From Pseudoalteromonas piscicida (lineage in GTDB: Bacteria; Pseudomonadota; Gammaproteobacteria; Enterobacterales; Alteromonadaceae), in contig NZ_CP011924.1 in assembly GCF_000238315.3 (NCBI RefSeq), forward strand, positions 3,611,001 through 3,675,000: a stretch of 64,000 bases of DNA, in the 5' to 3' direction. The notes below the pieces were generated by a model. It saw only the letters and a list, made by a program, of their open reading frames with translations. It did no database searches and was not told where the DNA came from. This document shows, one piece after another, positions 34,583 through 43,833 of this stretch (its first letter is position 1; every line of letters starts with the position of its first letter). A program made the position numbers and the translations under genes.

Positions 34583-37324
34583 ATGAAGATGTCCAGAATT
34601 AAACGACGCGTTTTTACAAATGCCATTCTCCAGAGTGCTCAACAGGTTTTTAAGCGAAGACTTCCCGTGTTGGGGTTCACATTGTTGTTCGTCTGTTTGA
34701 TATATGTTGGCTTGATAGCGAATGTTTACTACCAAAACCAATCAGAAAGCAAAAGTGCGCAGGAGTTGACACGATTAGAATACTTACTGGATAGTAAGTT
34801 GCAACACGTTGCTCACCTTCTGTATTCGATAGATGCCTACCTCAACACCCATCAAGATGCAGACTTTTATGAGATAGCGCAATCACAACTTACCACGGTG
34901 AATTTAGGGTTGAGTATGGAAACATACGCAGTGGTTTCACCTGAACAATTCTCCATATTAGAGAAAGTGCAGCGAGAAAGAGGCTATTTTGACTTTAAAG
35001 TTAGAGGCAATCTAGATAAGCAGGCTAACCAATGGTTGGTGGTTACCCGTGCAGCACCTGTGTCTGAAGTTGGTCAGACCGTCGGGCAGGCGGAGGTACT
35101 TGAGAGAGATATTTTTGCAGAGCGGGATGAGAATGACTTAACGACCTATGTCTGGCCAAATAGGCAAAAACTTAGTGTATTGATTGAACAACCGCGTTTT
35201 GGAGAGTTTAAAACGCTACTGGGATTAAGTTTTGAGTTACCTTTTTTATTGGATTCACTATTTGGCCAATTATATCAGCAGCGTAAGCAACACTTATTGG
35301 TCTCTTCAAAAAATGAAATTATTTATAGCTCCGATTGGCAAAAACGCTTCGACCTTCAGAATTTAACGCCAAGTGCGGTACACACCATTAATTTTTATGG
35401 TTTGCCCATTACCATGCAGTTGTATGACGAGGCGTGTTTACATCCAAGTTGGTTAAATAACCATAGCGTACTGATTGTACTGTTTTTAGGTATTTTGGCC
35501 ACCTGTATTTTATTGGTGTGGCTCCAGCTAAGGCAACTGAAAAACCGCAATGACACCGTCAATAATTTAGTTGTTGAAAGAACAAAAAGCCTAGAGGTGT
35601 CTAATCACAGATTACAAGTCGAATCTAATAAGCGGTTAGGGGCTTTGCAGCAACAGGTCGCTGCAGAGCGTAAGTATAAAAGTTTATTCGTTAATAGCCA
35701 TGAAGGTTTATTTGTACTAGACCGCCTAGGCTACATCATTGACTCCAACCCCGCTTTCAATGCGTTACTTTTTGGTGGGCGTATTCCTTCGCCAAATACA
35801 GACTTTAGTGCGCTTATGCAAGACGCTGAGTGTCATGAGCAGTGGAACCAGATTGTTGCCACTAAGCAAGCTCACCAAGAAATGGAGTGGTTAGCAAAAG
35901 CAGAATCAGGAGAGCATATCTGGCTTAGGCATTCTGGGCATTGGCTGCATCAACCGGATAGTTGCTTGTATGAGGGGAGAGTGACGGACATTACTCAGGC
36001 TAAACTGTTCCAAGAACAATTGCGATATAAAGCCCAACATGACAGCTTGACCGATCTGCTAAATCGTCAGAGCTTTGTGTCTTTGGTTGATAAGCTCCGT
36101 GAGCGTAAACGCGCCAAGTTTACTTTGCTATATATTGACTTAGACCGCTTTAAGCTAATAAACGATACCTTAGGCCATCAAGCTGGCGATAAGCTGCTTA
36201 TCGAATTTGCAACAAGAATGCGTATGCTGCTTAGTAGCTATGCCGATATTGCCCGGCTTGGCGGTGATGAATTCGCCGTCCTTATTTACGATGAGCATCT
36301 ACATGAACCAATTGAGGGGGTGCTTGAAGATATTCTTGCGCGGATCCGAGCGCCATTTCTGTATCAGGGTAACAGCCACTGTGTAAGTGGTAGCGTTGGC
36401 GTACGTCACTTTACCGTTCCGTGTCTACATTGCGATGCAGAGAAGCTATTACATGATGCCGATATTGCAATGTATGAGACAAAGAAGCGAGGCAAGAACA
36501 CTTATCATATATTCACGAATGCTATCGCTTGCGAAGCAGGTCGAAAGATCCAGATTGAGCAAGCGCTACAGGCAATAGTGATGTCTCGCGAACTAAGCCT
36601 GAATTTGCAGCCCGTTTATTGTCAAAAAGGGCAGAATTTAAAAGGGTTCGAAGCGCTACTACGCTGGAATAGCCCAATACTTGGAGAAGTAAGTCCTGCG
36701 GAATTTATTCCCATCGCAGAACAATGCGCGAAGATTTCAGAGCTGGGTTGCTGGGTATTTGATCAGGCGCTCAATTTTATCAATGTCGTAGGAGACAGCA
36801 CCCTTTTTGTTGCGGTTAATGTTTCTCCGTTGCAACTCCAGTCGCAGGAATTTATCGATTGGTTAGTGTCTCGCTGTGAGGATGAAAATGTTGCGATGAA
36901 ACAAATTAAGCTTGAGTTGACAGAATCCGCTATGATGGCAGAGGAAAACATGCTTATAGGGCCGCTGGAACAACTTCATCAAGCGGGATTTGGCATCTAT
37001 ATTGATGACTTTGGCACAGGTTATAGCAGCCTTGCCCGGCTCAATCATCTTCCCGTGGATGGCATTAAAATAGATAGGGCTTTTATGTCCGGCATTGAGC
37101 TGGGCGGTAAGGCGACGCAACTCATTGAAGCGATTTGTGCGATTGCGCACAGCTTTAACCTTGTCGTGACAGCCGAGGGTATTGAAACGGCAGCGCAGCT
37201 TGATACGTTATCAAGGCTTTATTGTCATCAAACGCAAGGCTATTTTATGTCGAAGCCACTGGTTGTGGCAGAAGCTAAACGCCTCGCTTTGCCGAACAAA
37301 AAAGTGCATCAGTTATTTGCCTAG
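34583..37324 (+). CDS. Membrane GGDEF-EAL cyclic-di-GMP protein with PAS domain
   Basis: 913 residues. A transmembrane helix (about 27-48) is followed by a ~245-residue periplasmic sensor, a second helix (about 295-315), a coiled coil, a PAS domain (SHEGLFVLDRLGYIIDSNPAF, about 375 on), a GGDEF domain with intact RLGGDEFAVL (about 557) and an EAL domain with FEALLRW (about 688), NVSPLQL, ELTESAMM and DDFGTGYSSL (about 808). Both catalytic signatures are intact, so it could make, degrade or switch between the two for c-di-GMP. The start is ATG 34583 or 34589; the leader lacks a strong ribosome site. A Fur-like box upstream suggests iron input. Confidence 0.93.
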   Translation: MKMSRIKRRVFTNAILQSAQQVFKRRLPVLGFTLLFVCLIYVGLIANVYYQNQSESKSAQELTRLEYLLDSKLQHVAHLLYSIDAYLNTHQDADFYEIAQSQLTTVNLGLSMETYAVVSPEQFSILEKVQRERGYFDFKVRGNLDKQANQWLVVTRAAPVSEVGQTVGQAEVLERDIFAERDENDLTTYVWPNRQKLSVLIEQPRFGEFKTLLGLSFELPFLLDSLFGQLYQQRKQHLLVSSKNEIIYSSDWQKRFDLQNLTPSAVHTINFYGLPITMQLYDEACLHPSWLNNHSVLIVLFLGILATCILLVWLQLRQLKNRNDTVNNLVVERTKSLEVSNHRLQVESNKRLGALQQQVAAERKYKSLFVNSHEGLFVLDRLGYIIDSNPAFNALLFGGRIPSPNTDFSALMQDAECHEQWNQIVATKQAHQEMEWLAKAESGEHIWLRHSGHWLHQPDSCLYEGRVTDITQAKLFQEQLRYKAQHDSLTDLLNRQSFVSLVDKLRERKRAKFTLLYIDLDRFKLINDTLGHQAGDKLLIEFATRMRMLLSSYADIARLGGDEFAVLIYDEHLHEPIEGVLEDILARIRAPFLYQGNSHCVSGSVGVRHFTVPCLHCDAEKLLHDADIAMYETKKRGKNTYHIFTNAIACEAGRKIQIEQALQAIVMSRELSLNLQPVYCQKGQNLKGFEALLRWNSPILGEVSPAEFIPIAEQCAKISELGCWVFDQALNFINVVGDSTLFVAVNVSPLQLQSQEFIDWLVSRCEDENVAMKQIKLELTESAMMAEENMLIGPLEQLHQAGFGIYIDDFGTGYSSLARLNHLPVDGIKIDRAFMSGIELGGKATQLIEAICAIAHSFNLVVTAEGIETAAQLDTLSRLYCHQTQGYFMSKPLVVAEAKRLALPNKKVHQLFA

Positions 37325-37400
37325 TTAACCAGAGGTTTGGATAACAAAGTGACATCTTGTTATGTGATAGAAATAATGGCTGAAAAAGTAAAAATACCTA

Positions 37401-37431
37401 TTGACCTTAACATGGGTTGAGGTTTTAACCT
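37401..37431 (+). promoter_or_regulatory. MerR/SoxR-type promoter upstream of the NAT gene
   Basis: TTGACC (37401-37406) and TAACCT (37426-37431) are separated by 19 bp, the long spacing typical of MerR-family promoters. The spacer contains the dyad ACCTTAAC-ATGG-GTTGAGGT (37404-37423, one mismatch), matching a SoxR-type box at 12 of 18 core positions. Confidence 0.5.
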
Positions 37432-37457
37432 GCCTCCATCAACTTTAGGAGTCAGTC

Positions 37458-38288
37458 ATGGAATTAGAAGCGAATATCAATCAATATCTTAGCAGCTTAT
37501 CGTTACAGCACTTTGCTGGGATTGAGCTGGTCACCGAGTTACAACAAAAACACCTTTCTCGCTACGCCTTCTCAAGTATTAATGCCATGTATGGTGAGCG
37601 TCTGTTGCTTGACCCATTACCACTATTTAGCCGTTTAGTGACCAACAAACAAGGTGGCTACTGCTTTGAGCATAACAAGGTGGCATTTTTAGCGCTGCAA
37701 CAGCTTGGGTTTACAGTAAGGCCGGTTCTTGCGAGAGTAATGCTAAATGGTAGCTCCTCCAATCCTCGTTCTCACCGGATGACATTGCTTAATTTGGATG
37801 GTGAGCGGTACTTGGTTGATGTAGGATTTGGAGTGAAGTCGCCTCGTGTACCGATTAACATTAATCAGGCCTTAACTATCCAAGGTCGGCAGACTTATCA
37901 GGTACAAAAGACAGCAGACACAGTCAAAGTGACTCTGTTAGAGGAAGGAGAAGCACCGCTTACTTTATATCATGTCGACCTTGCTGAAGTGTTCGAATCC
38001 GATTGTGAAGTGGCACACTTTTATTCCCATCAACATCCTGAAGCGGCGTTTGTGAATAACTTAGTGGTCTCTCGAATTACAGATTGCCACCGTTATTTAC
38101 TGCGTAATCAGAGTTATTTCGAATGGCATGAATGCGATGGCAGTGTTACTGAAACTAAAGTGGAGAGCTTTGCTCAGCTAGAGCAGTTAGTAAAAGAGAC
38201 ATTTTTGCTTGAAACGCCAAGAGCAGTTTTAAAAAGCGTATACGATAAAGTCCTAACTCGCGCCGCAAATAAACCAGTCGAGCGTTAA
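37458..38288 (+). CDS. Arylamine N-acetyltransferase
   Basis: 276 residues. The catalytic triad is visible: Cys in NKQGGYCFEHN (about residue 71), His in SNPRSHRMTLL (about 111) and Asp in YLVDVGFG (about 126). NAT enzymes transfer acetyl from acetyl-CoA to arylamines and hydrazines and serve in xenobiotic detoxification. TTAGGAG precedes the ATG. The stop codon sits in the loop of a bidirectional terminator. Confidence 0.95.
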   Translation: MELEANINQYLSSLSLQHFAGIELVTELQQKHLSRYAFSSINAMYGERLLLDPLPLFSRLVTNKQGGYCFEHNKVAFLALQQLGFTVRPVLARVMLNGSSSNPRSHRMTLLNLDGERYLVDVGFGVKSPRVPININQALTIQGRQTYQVQKTADTVKVTLLEEGEAPLTLYHVDLAEVFESDCEVAHFYSHQHPEAAFVNNLVVSRITDCHRYLLRNQSYFEWHECDGSVTETKVESFAQLEQLVKETFLLETPRAVLKSVYDKVLTRAANKPVER

Positions 38289-38303
38289 TTCGACTGGTTT
38301 TAC
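38271..38303. terminator. Bidirectional terminator overlapping the NAT stop codon
   Basis: AACCAGTCGA ... TCGACTGGTT, 10-bp stem; T-run on the plus strand and TTTATTT on the minus strand, serving NAT and the cys operon. Confidence 0.85.
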
Positions 38304-38336
38304 GTGAATTAGTTTACGGTATTACCACCTTCTAGC

Positions 38337-39107
38337 TTAGTCTTCCAACCTAGAAACCACAAAATAGGGGTTAAGATACTCGGCTTTTTGATTATAGCGC
38401 AGAGGCTCGCCATTCACTTGGCTGACCTTTGCCCCAGCGATACTCGCCACCGCGTGTCCGGCCCCGGTATCCCACTCTGAAGTTGGGCCAAGACGAGGGT
38501 AAACATCGGCTTTACTTTCGGCTACTAAACATAACTTAAGTGAACTGCCTTTAGGCACCATGTCGACTTGCTCGAAGCGGGTAAGGTACTCGGCTAAATC
38601 TGGTGAAGGATGTGAGCGCGAGCCAACTACTTTGATTAAACCTTGATTGGGCTTTGTGGTGACTTTGAGCTCTATGCGAGCTTCACCCGTTTGCTTGAAC
38701 GCGCCAATACTTTTTTCTGCAAGGTAGCTTTCATTAAGTGCTGGAGCATGAACAACACCAAGAATGGGTTCACCGTTATTAATAAGTGCAATATTTACCG
38801 TAAATTCGCCATTTTTCTTGATGAATTCCTTAGTGCCATCAATGGGGTCAACCAGCCAATATTCTTGCCATTGTTGGCGCTCTTGCCAATCTATTCCTGC
38901 GCTTTCTTCGCTTAATATCGGCATTTCGGGAGTGAGGGTTTTAAGGCCTGCAACAATAATTTTATGTGCAGCGAGATCTGCCTCAGTGACGGGACTTTCA
39001 TCTTCTTTATATTCAACATTAAAGTCCTTGGCATAAATCTCCATAATCGCTTCACCAGCGCGAATACTCAGATTTAATACTTCTTCCAGCAGATCCGTAT
39101 GATTCAT
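38337..39107 (-). CDS. cysQ: 3'(2'),5'-bisphosphate nucleotidase CysQ
   Basis: 256 residues of the inositol monophosphatase fold. Metal-binding motifs are LSEESAGIDW and WLVDPIDGTKEFIKKNGEFTVNIAL (about residues 80-105), with C-terminal WDTGAGHAVA. It hydrolyses PAP, the inhibitory by-product of PAPS reductase, back to AMP. It is the last gene of the cys operon, 3 bp after cysC. Confidence 0.96.
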   Translation of the reverse strand: MNHTDLLEEVLNLSIRAGEAIMEIYAKDFNVEYKEDESPVTEADLAAHKIIVAGLKTLTPEMPILSEESAGIDWQERQQWQEYWLVDPIDGTKEFIKKNGEFTVNIALINNGEPILGVVHAPALNESYLAEKSIGAFKQTGEARIELKVTTKPNQGLIKVVGSRSHPSPDLAEYLTRFEQVDMVPKGSSLKLCLVAESKADVYPRLGPTSEWDTGAGHAVASIAGAKVSQVNGEPLRYNQKAEYLNPYFVVSRLED

Positions 39108-39110
39108 GAC

Positions 39111-39707
39111 TTACCCTATTAAATTTTTTGACAGTAGATAGTGTATTAGCTGCTGGACAGATTCTTCCAGCGACTGCTCGGAAGTATTTAAACATATTTC
39201 TGGACTAATTGGGGGCTCATACGCCGAATCTATGCCAGTAAAATGTTTTATTTCTCCAGCACGCGCTTTTTTATACAAACCTTTAGGGTCTCGTTGCTCG
39301 CAAATTGCAAGCGGCGTATCGAGATATACTTCAATAAACTCGCCGCTTGCGACTAAGTTACGCACCATGTCTCGTTCTGCTTGAAAAGGAGAGATAAAAG
39401 CAGTGAGTACCATTAGTCCTGCATCGACCATGAGTTTGCTGAGTTCACCCACTCGACGAATGTTTTCGACGCGGTCTTCATCGCTGAACCCTAAGTCTTT
39501 ACACAGTCCATGCCTGACATTATCGCCATCAAGGAGGTAGGTATGTATGCCTTTAGCTTGCAGTGCATGCTCAAGTGCATTGGCCACTGTGCTTTTGCCT
39601 GAACCTGAAAAGCCTGTAAACCAAAGCACGCAAGGCTTATGACCTTTTAATTCGCTACGTTTTGTTTTATCTACGGCATAGTTATGCCAAACAATATTTT
39701 CGTCCAT
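39111..39707 (-). CDS. cysC: Adenylyl-sulfate kinase
   Basis: 198 residues. P-loop [14 protein letters not shown] (about 34-47), [20 protein letters not shown] and IDSAYEPP are diagnostic of APS kinase. It phosphorylates APS to PAPS for CysH. It lies 11 bp downstream of the permease gene. Confidence 0.97.
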   Translation of the reverse strand: MDENIVWHNYAVDKTKRSELKGHKPCVLWFTGFSGSGKSTVANALEHALQAKGIHTYLLDGDNVRHGLCKDLGFSDEDRVENIRRVGELSKLMVDAGLMVLTAFISPFQAERDMVRNLVASGEFIEVYLDTPLAICEQRDPKGLYKKARAGEIKHFTGIDSAYEPPISPEICLNTSEQSLEESVQQLIHYLLSKNLIG

Positions 39708-39718
39708 ACTTTGCTCTA

Positions 39719-41440
39719 TTAAAATGGAAAGACAAATGGAATAACAGTCAGTACCGTCGCTGAATAAATCAATGACAAGGGCAGTCCCATGGTGACGTAA
39801 TCACGAATTCGATAGTTGCCTGCGCTATACACCATGAGGTTAGTTTGATAGCCAAAAGGTGAGATAAAGCTCGCGGATGCGCCAAAGGCTACCGCCATTA
39901 CAAAGGGTAGTGGATTTACATCAAAGCCACTTGCCAGCGCATAAGCCACTGGGAATGAAAGTGCTGCCGCGGCATTGTTAGTGATGAGCTCGGTAAATAT
40001 CACAGTCATCACAAAAATGGCGATAAATGCGCCGTAAGGACCAAAATCCCCTAACAACCACAATAAGCTCGAGGAAATCTCTGCCGCTAGTCCGGTTTCA
40101 ATCATTAACTTAGCCAGCCCTATCGCACTGCCAACAATAGCGACAAGCTCAATAGGAAAGCGGCGCTTCATCTCTGGGACTTTAATTGTACCGAGCACCA
40201 CAAGGGCGGCAAGTAAAACGATTAATCCTTTTACCAGCGGTACAACTCCAAAGATGCTAAGGCCAACCACTGTCGCAAAACTCGCAAGTACCGTGTTGGA
40301 CTTATTGCGAGATAGATGTGTTTGTAAATCTAAGCCTGAAATATACACAAATTCGCGTTTGAGATTGGGGAGTGCATAAAAATCGCTGCTTGGGGCAAGT
40401 ATTAAAGAGTCGCCCGCTTGTAATTCGACCTGACCTATCCCACCTTGCAGGCGATCATGACCACGACGTATCGCAATAATAGCGGCATGAAACTGCTCCC
40501 TAAAGCGGATCTCTTTAATGGTCTTGCCAAGAAAGCGCGAAGACTGACTGACGACCACTTCCACCAAGTGCTCAACGTCTTTCTCGTGTTTATCATGGAC
40601 TATCTTTAATCCATCGAAACGCTGTAACAGCGGCACTGAGTTGATGTCGCCCACAAATAGCAGAACATCACCAGCTAGAATTTCTTGTTGTGGCGTAACG
40701 GCACAGATCCGTCGTTCACCACGAATGATTTCAGCAAGAAATAAGTCTTTGAGGTCGCGCAGGCCGTTTTCTTCAACCGTGCGACCAACTAGCTTGGAGC
40801 TTGGCTCAACTTTTCCTTCTAAATAGAACGGCACGACCTCATCATTATTTTTGCCGTTGTCGGGCAAATATTTGAGCATAATCGTGATGGTCAATAAACC
40901 AACGCTAAGGACGGCGAGACCAACTAAGGTAAAATCAAAAAAGCCCAGCGGCGCCATTCCTGCTTCTACGGCAAAGCCATTAACAATAAGATTAGTAGAA
41001 GTTCCTATCAGCGTTAACGTACCACCTAAAATAGCGGTATAAGAAAGCGGTAATAACAGCTTAGAAGGCGCATGTGTTTTGCTCTCTTTAACGGTGGTGA
41101 TAAGCGAAGCAACCACCGCCGTGTTATTAGTAAAAGAAGACAAAAAGGCGGTGGATAAACCCAGTTTAATCACCGCTTTTGCGAGACTACCTTGTGCCAT
41201 TGAGTGGGCGAGTTTTTTGACTAAGGTTGTTTTTTCAATCGCAATAGAAGCTAGGATAAGTAGCACAAGTGTGATTAAAGACGGATTCGCATAATTCACC
41301 AACATCGATTCAAGATCGATGAGGCCAGTCAAATAACTGGTGGCGATTGCACCTGTGAAAAGCCATGCAGCGTTAATACGTGTGGCAAAAAGACACACCA
41401 CTAACGCTAGCATAATGCCTGTTAAAATGACTTGTTCCAT
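39719..41440 (-). CDS. SLC13/DASS-family sulfate permease with TrkA-C domains
   Basis: 573 residues. Two blocks of hydrophobic helices flank a soluble middle region (about 205-370) with two TrkA-C/RCK-C repeats ([23 protein letters not shown] and [22 protein letters not shown]). The transporter motifs [12 protein letters not shown] and [14 protein letters not shown] are the paired SNT signatures of the DASS family. Its position between cysN and cysC makes sulfate the likely substrate, with sodium-coupled symport inferred. It replaces the CysPTWA transporter, which is absent from this window. Confidence 0.9.
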   Translation of the reverse strand: MEQVILTGIMLALVVCLFATRINAAWLFTGAIATSYLTGLIDLESMLVNYANPSLITLVLLILASIAIEKTTLVKKLAHSMAQGSLAKAVIKLGLSTAFLSSFTNNTAVVASLITTVKESKTHAPSKLLLPLSYTAILGGTLTLIGTSTNLIVNGFAVEAGMAPLGFFDFTLVGLAVLSVGLLTITIMLKYLPDNGKNNDEVVPFYLEGKVEPSSKLVGRTVEENGLRDLKDLFLAEIIRGERRICAVTPQQEILAGDVLLFVGDINSVPLLQRFDGLKIVHDKHEKDVEHLVEVVVSQSSRFLGKTIKEIRFREQFHAAIIAIRRGHDRLQGGIGQVELQAGDSLILAPSSDFYALPNLKREFVYISGLDLQTHLSRNKSNTVLASFATVVGLSIFGVVPLVKGLIVLLAALVVLGTIKVPEMKRRFPIELVAIVGSAIGLAKLMIETGLAAEISSSLLWLLGDFGPYGAFIAIFVMTVIFTELITNNAAAALSFPVAYALASGFDVNPLPFVMAVAFGASASFISPFGYQTNLMVYSAGNYRIRDYVTMGLPLSLIYSATVLTVIPFVFPF

Positions 41441-41476
41441 AATGACGTCATACCTCGACTAACAGGCTAAATTGCA

Positions 41477-42892
41477 TTATTTTAGCTTCGAAATATCAAG
41501 CGCTTGCCAATGAGGGAAGTGCTTGCGAACTAATGCATTAAACTCAATCTCAAATTCACTAAACTGACTTGAGGACGTTGCTGTTGCTGCTTCAACCGTT
41601 TCCACCATACCCGCACCTATGGTTAGGTTTGATAGGCGATCAATTAAGATAAACGAGCCAGTTTCACGATTATTTAAATAATCATCCGCAACGACATTTT
41701 CTGTCAGCTCGATGGTCACGATAGCAATTTCATTTAATGACAATGAATCGGCTTGGCCGTGCTCAAGTGTATTCACATCGATAGTGTGCTCGATATTTTT
41801 CACGATTGCCGCGGTTTTCTTGCTACCCAATTTAAGGTTATAACTTTTACCCAATTGTAGTGGTGTTTCGTGCATCCATACCAGCTTAGCAGTGATCTGA
41901 TTCGTCACCTGAGCAGTCGACTCTACAGGCACTATCACGTCGCCACGACTCACATCGACTTCATCTGCTAGGGTGATAGTGAATGCTTGTCCGGTTTCCA
42001 CTTGAGTTAGATTGCCATCAAAAGTCACGAGTTCTTTAATGGTTGAAGTTTTACCTGATGGCAATACTTTAACCGCTTGGCCAACGCTTAAGCTACCAGA
42101 GGTTAATGTGCCTTGGAAACCACGAAAGTCTAGATTAGGACGCACCACATATTGCACCGGGAATCGCGCTTCAAAACCATGATTAGGCTCTGCTGCTGGA
42201 GAATCTTCCAGCAGTTCCAGCAATGGTTTGTCTTGATAATAAGGCGTTTTTTCTGAGCGGTTTACAACATTGTCGCCTTTAAGTGCTGACATTGGCACAA
42301 AGCGAATATCTCGTACGTTCAGTTGCTCAGCAAACTTCAAATAGTCGGCCTTTATGCGCTCAAATACGGCCTCATCAAAGTCAACAATATCCATCTTGTT
42401 TATCGCGACAACGAACTGTTTGATACCCAGTGAATCACAGATAAAGCTATGGCGTTTTGTCTGAACTTGGACACCATAACGGGCATCGACAAGAATAATG
42501 GCCAAATCACTGGTCGAAGCACCCGTAACCATATTACGTGTGTATTGCTCGTGTCCTGGCGTATCGGCAATAATAAATTTACGCTTCGCAGTTGAGAAAT
42601 AGCGGTAAGCCACATCAATGGTAATACCTTGCTCACGCTCTGCTTGTAAGCCATCAACAAGTAACGCTAAATCTAGATCTTCACCCGCATTGCCGACTTT
42701 TTCATTGTCTTTGTGTAGCGCAGCTAATTGGTCTTCATAGATTTGATGGCTATCGTGCAGCAAACGGCCGATCAGCGTTGATTTACCGTCATCTACGCTG
42801 CCGCAGGTCATCATGCGCAACAAACTCTTGTCTTGCTGACGTGCTAAGTAGGTTTCAATGCCTAATTCTTTCACTTCATTTGCTGTTGACAT
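41477..42892 (-). CDS. cysN: Sulfate adenylyltransferase subunit 1 (GTPase)
   Basis: 471 residues (E. coli 475). EF-Tu-like G domain: GSVDDGKSTLIGRLL, DTPGHEQYTRNM and NKMD, followed by beta-barrel domains. CysN couples GTP hydrolysis to APS formation by CysD. Its ATG overlaps the cysD stop (TAATG), consistent with equal synthesis of the two subunits. There is no APS kinase domain fused at the C-terminus; CysC is separate. Confidence 0.97.
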   Translation of the reverse strand: MSTANEVKELGIETYLARQQDKSLLRMMTCGSVDDGKSTLIGRLLHDSHQIYEDQLAALHKDNEKVGNAGEDLDLALLVDGLQAEREQGITIDVAYRYFSTAKRKFIIADTPGHEQYTRNMVTGASTSDLAIILVDARYGVQVQTKRHSFICDSLGIKQFVVAINKMDIVDFDEAVFERIKADYLKFAEQLNVRDIRFVPMSALKGDNVVNRSEKTPYYQDKPLLELLEDSPAAEPNHGFEARFPVQYVVRPNLDFRGFQGTLTSGSLSVGQAVKVLPSGKTSTIKELVTFDGNLTQVETGQAFTITLADEVDVSRGDVIVPVESTAQVTNQITAKLVWMHETPLQLGKSYNLKLGSKKTAAIVKNIEHTIDVNTLEHGQADSLSLNEIAIVTIELTENVVADDYLNNRETGSFILIDRLSNLTIGAGMVETVEAATATSSSQFSEFEIEFNALVRKHFPHWQALDISKLK

Positions 42893-43791
42893 TAGAAATA
42901 CCCCTCGCGCTTTTTCTTCTCCATTGACCCTGACGAATCGTGATCAATCACTCGTCCTTCACGTTCTGACGACGTAGATAACAACATTTCTTCGATAATT
43001 CCGGTAAGTGTATCGGCTTCTGATTCAACAGCCCCCGTTAGTGGGTAACAGCCTAGCGTTCTGAAGCGTACTGATTTCATTTCAGGCACTTCACCTTCTG
43101 CAAGTGGCATACGGTCATCATCGACCATAATTAACGTTCCGTTACGCTCGACAACCGGTCTTGGCTTCGAGAGGTAAAGTGGCACTATCTCAATACCTTC
43201 TTGGTAGATATATTGCCAAATATCGAGCTCTGTCCAGTTTGATAATGGGAAAACTCGAATGCTTTCGCCAGGGTTCACTTGACCATTATACGTATTCCAT
43301 AACTCCGGACGTTGGTTTTTAGGATCCCAGCGATGGTGTTTATCTCTAAATGAGTAAACTCTTTCTTTTGCGCGAGATTTTTCTTCATCACGGCGGGCAC
43401 CACCAAAAGCCGCATCAAAACCATATTGATCTAGCGCTTGCTTAAGGCCTTGTGTTTTCATGATATCGGTATGCTTAGATGAACCATGAACAAATGGACT
43501 TATGTTCATCTCTAGCCCTTCTGGGTTTTTGTGCACAAGCAGTTCAAATCCATACTCTTTTGCTAATCTATCGCGAAACTCGATCATTTCTCTAAATTTC
43601 CAATTGGTATCAACGTGGAGTAGAGGAAAAGGGATCTTCGCAGGGTAGAAAGCCTTACGAGCAAGATGAAGCAGTACCGACGAGTCTTTACCAATCGAGT
43701 ACAGCATTACCGGGTTTTCAAACTCTGCGGCAACCTCTCGGATGATCTTTATGCTCTCAGCTTCGAGTTGCTGGAGATGGGTTAAAGCCAT
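42892..43791 (-). CDS. cysD: Sulfate adenylyltransferase subunit 2
   Basis: 299 residues (E. coli 302). PP-loop [18 protein letters not shown] (about residue 32), [19 protein letters not shown] and the C-terminal [10 protein letters not shown] are typical. It forms APS from ATP and sulfate with CysN. It starts 42 bp after the cysG stop, inside one operon. Confidence 0.98.
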   Translation of the reverse strand: MALTHLQQLEAESIKIIREVAAEFENPVMLYSIGKDSSVLLHLARKAFYPAKIPFPLLHVDTNWKFREMIEFRDRLAKEYGFELLVHKNPEGLEMNISPFVHGSSKHTDIMKTQGLKQALDQYGFDAAFGGARRDEEKSRAKERVYSFRDKHHRWDPKNQRPELWNTYNGQVNPGESIRVFPLSNWTELDIWQYIYQEGIEIVPLYLSKPRPVVERNGTLIMVDDDRMPLAEGEVPEMKSVRFRTLGCYPLTGAVESEADTLTGIIEEMLLSTSSEREGRVIDHDSSGSMEKKKREGYF

Positions 43792-43833
43792 GATTAATGT
43801 CCTACTTATAAATTTAACTATCTGTGACGGTTA

